Assembly: GCA_023388435.1 (NCBI GenBank)
Contig: JAEWGG010000002.1
Span: forward strand, 1 to 64,000
DNA length: 64,000 bases
Reading direction: 5' to 3'
Source of the DNA: Bacillota bacterium
GTDB lineage: Bacteria > Bacillota > Clostridia > Saccharofermentanales > Fastidiosipilaceae
Part shown: positions 59,582-64,000 of the stretch, piece after piece
Layout: the number at the start of each line of letters is the position of its first letter
How positions within the stretch are numbered: position 1 is the first letter of the stretch
Notes under the pieces: model-generated
What the model saw: only the letters and a program-made list of their open reading frames with translations
Databases searched by the model: none
Told to the model about the DNA's origin: nothing
Position numbers and translations under genes: made by a program

Positions 59582-62218
59582 TCAGGCCCCCTCTGCAGCG
59601 GGCAGCAGGGCGCCCTCCAGAAGCTCTGAGACCTCCGCTACGGGATGGATCTTGAGCTGGTCCAAGACCGTCTTGGGTAATTCATCCAGGTCCCGTTCAT
59701 TGTCTTTGGGAATATAGACCTCCTTAATCCCCAGACGCAGGGCCGCGATCAGCTTCTCCTTCAACCCCCCAATCGCCAGAACCCTGCCGCGGATGGTGGT
59801 CTCCCCCGTCATCGCCACAGTGGAACGGACCGGACGCCTGGTAAGGGCCGAGCATATGGCAGTGGTCATGGTCACCCCAGCCGAGGGCCCATCCTTGGGC
59901 ACAGCCCCCTGCGGGACGTGGATGTGGACGTCGTGGGTCTCAAAAAATTCGCTGGAATCCAGCTCAGGTGTCAGCTCCGGATGACTGCGAATATAGGCCA
60001 GGGCGACTTTTACCGACTCCTTCATCACCGAACCCAGGCTACCCGTCATCTCGATGCGCCCCTTGCCAGGAATCAGGGCGCACTCGATCGTCAGGGTCTC
60101 ACCACCGACAGCCGTCCAGGCCAGACCTGTGACCTGACCGACACGGTCGATAAAGTCCGAGGTCTCATAGTGGTAGCGCGGGCGACCGAGGTAGGTCTGA
60201 AGATCCTTATAATGCAGGCTGCGTGGCCCAAGTTTATGCCCGGTCTCAGCCTTCCTGGAACTCTGCTCCTCCTCGAGGGCCAGGCGGCGGCAGAGCCGGG
60301 CCAACTCCTGCTCCAGGGTACGTAGGCCTGCTTCGCGGGTGTAGTCCCGGATCAGACCGAGAAGGGCCGACTTATGCAACTTGATGCGCTTCGTGTCGAG
60401 GACATGGATGGCGGCCTGCTTCGGCCAGAGGTGACGGCGCAGGATGTGGAACTTCTCCTCCTCCGTATAGGCTTCGAGGTCCATACACTCCATGCGGTCC
60501 AATAGGGCCTCAGGTATATCTTCGCGTCGGTTAGCAGTTGTGATGAAGAGCACCTTGGACAGGTCGTAGGGCAGCTCCAGATAGTGGTCCTGAAAGGCCT
60601 TATTCTGCTCTGGATCCAGGACCTCCAGGAGGGCAGAAGCGGGATCGCCGCGAAAGTCCTTCCCCAGCTTGTCAATTTCATCCAGGAGGATCAGCGGATT
60701 GTCACACTTCGCCTGGCGCATGGCCTGTAAAAAACGTCCTGGAAGCGCGCCGAGGTACGTGCGGCGATGACCACGCACATCCGCCTCATCGTGGACTCCG
60801 CCAAGGGACATACGAATGTAGGGGCGGCCGATGGCCCGAGCCACCGACGCTGCAATCGAGGTTTTTCCCACGCCCGGAGGACCAACCAGACAAAGTATGG
60901 GGGCCTTATTCGGCGTCCCCTCCTGGCGCTGCTGGCGCTTACGCAGGGCGAGGTACTCCAGGAGGCGCTCTTTGACACGCTCCAGCCCATAGTGGTCCGC
61001 ATTAAGACACGTGCGGGCGTGGCGCAGGTCCAGGTTCTCCTCCACCAATTTCCCCCAGGGCAGGTCGAGGACGTAGTCCAAGTAACTCCGGAGATTGACC
61101 GCCTCGGGCATGTGCGGGGGATAGTTCTTGAGCTTGGCGACCTCCTTCATCAGCTGCTCACGGCTGCTCTCAGGCATGTCCAGGGCCGCGAACTGCTTCT
61201 CATAGCGCTCGCGTTCCGTCTCCGGGCGCTCCTCATCCCCCAGTTCCTCTTGGAGCATGCGAATCTTCTCACGCATATAGTAGGCCTGCTGGTCCTCCCT
61301 GATACGCTCGCTCAGTTCCTCATCCACAGCCGCGATGCGGGCGGCGATACGGGATTCGCGCTCAATATGGCGGAGCAATACGTAGTAGCGGTCCAGGAGA
61401 CGGCGCTCAATGAGCAGACTCAGACTCTCGTTGTAGTTGAGGTTTAGCGTGCCAGCAATGGCATACACAAGATCGTAGATCCCGCTGTCCTCCAGTAGAT
61501 CCGTCCAGTTCTCAAGACCGCTGTGCAGGAGCTCCATGTACTCACGGTGGCGGCGGAGGATCAGTCTCCGGGCCGCTTCCAGGGCGAAGCTGTCCTCATC
61601 CGCCAGACTCTCTTCCATAGGTATGGTCTGGGCGCGAAAATAGCCCTCATGAAGCTCCACATCTACAATACGCATGCGGTAGAGGCCGGTCGCCCTCAGC
61701 TGCCAGGTCTCCCCGCCCTCGCATGCGATACAGTCGTGGACCTGGGCCAGGCAGGCGACGCTATGCAGGTCTTCCGCCCTCGTCTTAGAGCTCGTCGCCT
61801 GGCCATCCCCGACCTCTTCACCCCGACAGGGACAGAGCAGGACCAGACCCGAAGCTTGCAGGGCGGCCTGGGCCGCCAGACGTGCCGCGGGACTCTGAAG
61901 CTGGAAGCTGCAGCTGCTCTTCGGCAGAGCGACATAGGCGCTCATAGCGATCAGGGGTAGCTGTGAAATCTCTCCCCAGACCAGCCCATGGTACTCGATA
62001 AGCTGCTTATAGTAGCTGTTTAAGCGCTGGTAAAAGTCGAAGTCCTCAGCCTTCGGAAGCAGGGCCTGGATGATCTTCTCCTGAAGCTCCGAGGCTAGGG
62101 CTTCCTGACCTTCTTGACCCCTGTCTCCCTCCTGAGCCTGGTCTGCAGCAAGCTCCTCAGTCGGATTGTTGGTTTCAAGCAGTTCTACCTGGGGCTTCTT
62201 CTCTCCGTCTTCCATCAT
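59582..62218 (-). CDS. lon: ATP-dependent protease Lon
   Basis: The 878-residue cytoplasmic quality-control protease has an N-terminal LON substrate domain (from about residue 85, LPLIAMSAYVALPKSSCSFQLQ), a coiled-coil region (about 300-380), an AAA+ module and a protease domain. The AAA+ module has Walker A GPPGVGKTS and Walker B LILLDEIDKL. The protease domain has catalytic Ser in PKDGPSAGVTM and the Lys in LKEKLIAALRLGI. It is longer than usual (about 775-810) because of an acidic N-terminal extension of about 55 residues. ATG 62218 has GGAG 10 nt upstream. A perfect extended -10 is at 62260-62268. Confidence 0.98.
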   Translation of the reverse strand: MMEDGEKKPQVELLETNNPTEELAADQAQEGDRGQEGQEALASELQEKIIQALLPKAEDFDFYQRLNSYYKQLIEYHGLVWGEISQLPLIAMSAYVALPKSSCSFQLQSPAARLAAQAALQASGLVLLCPCRGEEVGDGQATSSKTRAEDLHSVACLAQVHDCIACEGGETWQLRATGLYRMRIVDVELHEGYFRAQTIPMEESLADEDSFALEAARRLILRRHREYMELLHSGLENWTDLLEDSGIYDLVYAIAGTLNLNYNESLSLLIERRLLDRYYVLLRHIERESRIAARIAAVDEELSERIREDQQAYYMREKIRMLQEELGDEERPETERERYEKQFAALDMPESSREQLMKEVAKLKNYPPHMPEAVNLRSYLDYVLDLPWGKLVEENLDLRHARTCLNADHYGLERVKERLLEYLALRKRQQRQEGTPNKAPILCLVGPPGVGKTSIAASVARAIGRPYIRMSLGGVHDEADVRGHRRTYLGALPGRFLQAMRQAKCDNPLILLDEIDKLGKDFRGDPASALLEVLDPEQNKAFQDHYLELPYDLSKVLFITTANRREDIPEALLDRMECMDLEAYTEEEKFHILRRHLWPKQAAIHVLDTKRIKLHKSALLGLIRDYTREAGLRTLEQELARLCRRLALEEEQSSRKAETGHKLGPRSLHYKDLQTYLGRPRYHYETSDFIDRVGQVTGLAWTAVGGETLTIECALIPGKGRIEMTGSLGSVMKESVKVALAYIRSHPELTPELDSSEFFETHDVHIHVPQGAVPKDGPSAGVTMTTAICSALTRRPVRSTVAMTGETTIRGRVLAIGGLKEKLIAALRLGIKEVYIPKDNERDLDELPKTVLDQLKIHPVAEVSELLEGALLPAAEGA

Positions 62219-62259
62219 TTATATGTACTCCCATTGTCGTTAAAGGCATAGTGCGTTTG

Positions 62260-62268
62260 ATTATAGCA
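62260..62268 (-). promoter_or_regulatory. extended -10 promoter of lon
   Basis: TGCTATAAT on the minus strand matches the extended -10 consensus completely; no -35 is recognisable. Leader is about 35 nt. No CIRCE is present here. Confidence 0.65.
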
Positions 62269-62290
62269 GAAGCCGGAATCCAGCCCATGG

Positions 62291-62331
62291 AAAAAGAAAC
62301 TCCCACCCGTCCGCTGGACAGGTGGGAGTTA
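62291..62331 (-). terminator. Rho-independent terminator of tuf
   Basis: On the minus strand an AACTCCCACCTGTCC/GGACGGGTGGGAGTT stem (one T-G pair, 3-nt loop) is followed by TCTTTTT. Confidence 0.92.
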
Positions 62332-62355
62332 TCCTAATTAGCAGAGTCGCAGTAC

Positions 62356-63555
62356 TTACTCGATGATCTCCGAAACGGTACCAGCACCGACGGTGCGGCC
62401 ACCCTCACGGATAGCGAACTTCAGACCAGGCTCCATGGCGATCGGGGTGATCAGCTTGACCTCAACCGTGGCGTGGTCGCCAGGCATGCACATCTCCGTG
62501 CCCTCGGGCAGGGTGATGACGCCCGTCACGTCCGTCGTACGGAAGTAGAACTGGGGACGATAGCCATTGAAGAAGGGCTTATGACGGCCACCCTCAGCCT
62601 GGGTCAGAACATAGACCTGGCCCTTGAAGTGGGTGTGGGGGTTGATGCTACCGGGCTTGCAGATAACCTGACCGCGCTCGATATCGGTACGGTTGATACC
62701 GCGGAGCAGAACACCGACGTTGTCACCGGCCTCGCCCTCGTCCATCTGCTTGTGGAACATCTCGACACCCGTGATGACGGAGGTCTTCTTCTCATCGCTC
62801 AGACCGACGATCTCAACGGGATCACCGACCTTGACACGACCGCGCTCAACACGGCCCGTAGCAACGGTACCACGACCGGAGATCGTGAAGACGTCCTCAA
62901 CAGGCAGGGCGAAGGGCTGGTCGACGGGGCGCTCGGGGGTGGGGATCCACTCGTCAACGGCGTCCATCAGTTCGAGGATGCACTTGTACTCATCCGCATT
63001 GACATCGGAGGAGCCGCTCTCCAGAACCTTCAGACCGGAACCCTGGACGAAGGGGGTGTCATCTCCGGGGAACTCATAGGTGTTCAGCAGATCGCGCACT
63101 TCCATCTCGGTCAGCTCGATCAGCTCGGGGTCAGCCATGTCGCACTTATTCAGGAAGACAACGATGCTGGGAACACCAACCTGACGGGCGAGCAGGATGT
63201 GCTCACGGGTCTGGGGCATCGGGCCGTCAGCGGCGGAAACGACCAGGATCGCACCGTCCATCTGAGCCGCACCAGTGATCATGTTCTTGATGTAGTCGGC
63301 GTGGCCAGGGCAGTCAACGTGAGCATAGTGACGCTTCTCGGTCTCGTACTCAACGTGGGTACTATTGATTGTGATACCACGAGCCTTCTCCTCGGGGGTC
63401 TTGTCGATGGAGGCGTAGTCCGTAAACTCAGCGCCGCCCTTCAGACCCAGAACCTTGGTGATAGCCGCGGTCAACGTGGTCTTACCATGGTCAACGTGGC
63501 CAATCGTACCAATGTTAACGTGGGGCTTCGTTCTTTCAAATTTTGCTTTAGCCAT
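62356..63555 (-). CDS. tuf: elongation factor Tu
   Basis: This 399-residue GTPase delivers aminoacyl-tRNA to the ribosome. G1 is GHVDHGKTTL, the switch-1 threonine is in RGITINSTH, G3 is DCPGHADYI, and G4 is NKCDM. ATG 63555 has AAGGAGG upstream; the frame opens to 63600 without a ribosome site. It follows fusA with its own candidate promoter and ends at a strong terminator. Codon use is strongly biased, as expected for high expression. Confidence 0.99.
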   Translation of the reverse strand: MAKAKFERTKPHVNIGTIGHVDHGKTTLTAAITKVLGLKGGAEFTDYASIDKTPEEKARGITINSTHVEYETEKRHYAHVDCPGHADYIKNMITGAAQMDGAILVVSAADGPMPQTREHILLARQVGVPSIVVFLNKCDMADPELIELTEMEVRDLLNTYEFPGDDTPFVQGSGLKVLESGSSDVNADEYKCILELMDAVDEWIPTPERPVDQPFALPVEDVFTISGRGTVATGRVERGRVKVGDPVEIVGLSDEKKTSVITGVEMFHKQMDEGEAGDNVGVLLRGINRTDIERGQVICKPGSINPHTHFKGQVYVLTQAEGGRHKPFFNGYRPQFYFRTTDVTGVITLPEGTEMCMPGDHATVEVKLITPIAMEPGLKFAIREGGRTVGAGTVSEIIE

Positions 63556-63627
63556 TTTGAAGAATCCTCCTTCTTGCCAGCTGGTTGCTGACAGTCTCAT
63601 TTCTACTATTGGCTCGCGCCTCTCTGT

Positions 63628-63657
63628 ATTTTACACCACACCGAAAGAAAAAGTCCA
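63628..63657 (-). promoter_or_regulatory. candidate promoter of tuf
   Basis: Minus strand TGGACT (63652-63657), 18-nt spacer, TAAAAT (63628-63633). Leader about 65 nt. Confidence 0.45.
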
Positions 63658-63716
63658 GCGTCATATAAGCCACAGATACAGGGCTTGAGCCGTGAAACTC
63701 CGGGGAGTTTCGGGAA

Positions 63717-63745
63717 AGTGGCCTCCCGCTCGGGGAGGCCCCTTT
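63717..63745 (-). terminator. hairpin after fusA, possible weak terminator
   Basis: On the minus strand GGCCTCCC and GGGAGGCC form a perfect 8-bp stem with loop CGAGC; only ACTTTCC follows, so termination may be partial and tuf may also be read from the fusA transcript. Confidence 0.5.
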
Positions 63746-63747
63746 CA

Positions 63748-64000
63748 TCACTTCTTCAGGATACTCTCTGTCAGGCTCTTCGGGACTTCCTCGAAGTGCG
63801 AAATCTGCATGACAAAGGTACCGCGGCCCTGGGTTCTCGAACGCAGGGAGGTGGCGTAACCGAACATCTCAGACAGGGGCACCTTAGCGGCGATCTGCTG
63901 GGCGCCATTCACGGCCTCCATACCCTCAATGCGGCCACGGCGGGAGCTGACGTCGCCCATGACGTCGCCCATATACTCCTCGGGGACGGTGATGTCCACG
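63748..64000 (-). CDS. fusA: elongation factor G (3' end only)
   Basis: The last 84 or so codons of EF-G are present: domain V with VPEEYMGDVMGDVSSRRGRIEGME, the loop VPLSEMFGYATSLRS and TQGRGTFVMQISHFEEVP. The gene continues beyond the right edge of the window. The order fusA-tuf is the usual end of the str operon. Confidence 0.97.
   Translation of the reverse strand, partial: VDITVPEEYMGDVMGDVSSRRGRIEGMEAVNGAQQIAAKVPLSEMFGYATSLRSRTQGRGTFVMQISHFEEVPKSLTESILKK

Noticed and set aside
62473..63591. 372-codon frame antisense to tuf
   Set aside because: Shadow of the highly biased tuf codons; the minus-strand EF-Tu is certain.

Overview
The window is from a bacterial chromosome with the features of a GC-rich Bacillota (class Clostridia-like). 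It has a CIRCE element in front of groES-groEL, strong GGAGG ribosome sites, frequent GTG/TTG starts, the hprK-murB-yvcK-whiA order, infC-rpmI-rplT, a type III glutamine synthetase, and proteins of clostridial families of unknown function. Genus cannot be fixed from sequence alone. Almost every gene from 8.5 kb onward lies on the minus strand; the exceptions are a glutathione peroxidase and a glyoxalase.

Region 1 (1-8.4 kb) is visibly AT-richer than the rest and looks acquired. It is a type I restriction-modification locus in the order hsdR-hsdM-hsdS on the minus strand. The expressed hsdS is followed by an inverted promoterless half hsdS, a complete but start-less hsdS, and a second truncated half hsdS. 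Short repeats at the ends and in the centre of these copies fit a DNA-inversion system that swaps target recognition domains. A decayed ATPase gene lies beside it.

Region 2 (8.5-26.5 kb) holds an ABC-F ATPase, a glutathione peroxidase, a very large cell-wall-anchored GH20 hexosaminidase with F5/8 type C domains, ribosomal protein L31, glycogen phosphorylase, and a nitrogen block. The block consists of a PII-like protein, a DUF1538 membrane protein, a tandem PII-like protein and a GSIII glutamine synthetase. Thioredoxin, DivIC and a cyclophilin lipoprotein follow.

Region 3 (26.5-38.1 kb) is a long co-directional run: a LicD-like protein, an HI0933-family flavoprotein, a CYTH protein, a DUF5711-like membrane protein, an ABC exporter with a GldF/GldG fusion, an acyl-ACP thioesterase and a small membrane protein. 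groES-groEL under CIRCE control lies upstream of it.

Region 4 (38.2-46.5 kb) has a glyoxalase, a MATE exporter, serS and the operon hprK-murB-yvcK-whiA-trmL. Region 5 (46.5-56.5 kb) is a surface-glycan cluster: OatA-like acyltransferase, LicC, LicA, GT2, Wzy-like polymerase/ligase, LicD, Wzx-like flippase, plus an rRNA methyltransferase. It probably builds a phosphocholine- or phosphoethanolamine-decorated polymer. Region 6 (56.5-64 kb) is housekeeping: rplT-rpmI-infC (infC apparently starting at ATC), tRNA-Leu(GAG), a NYN-LOTUS protein, an IMPACT protein, lon, tuf and the 3' end of fusA.

Two wider signals stand out. Most intergenic gaps carry an extended -10 promoter (TGnTAnnAT), often without a visible -35. 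Several leaders also hold terminator-like hairpins close to the next gene, notably before glgP and infC. All readings were made by eye; no database search was run.
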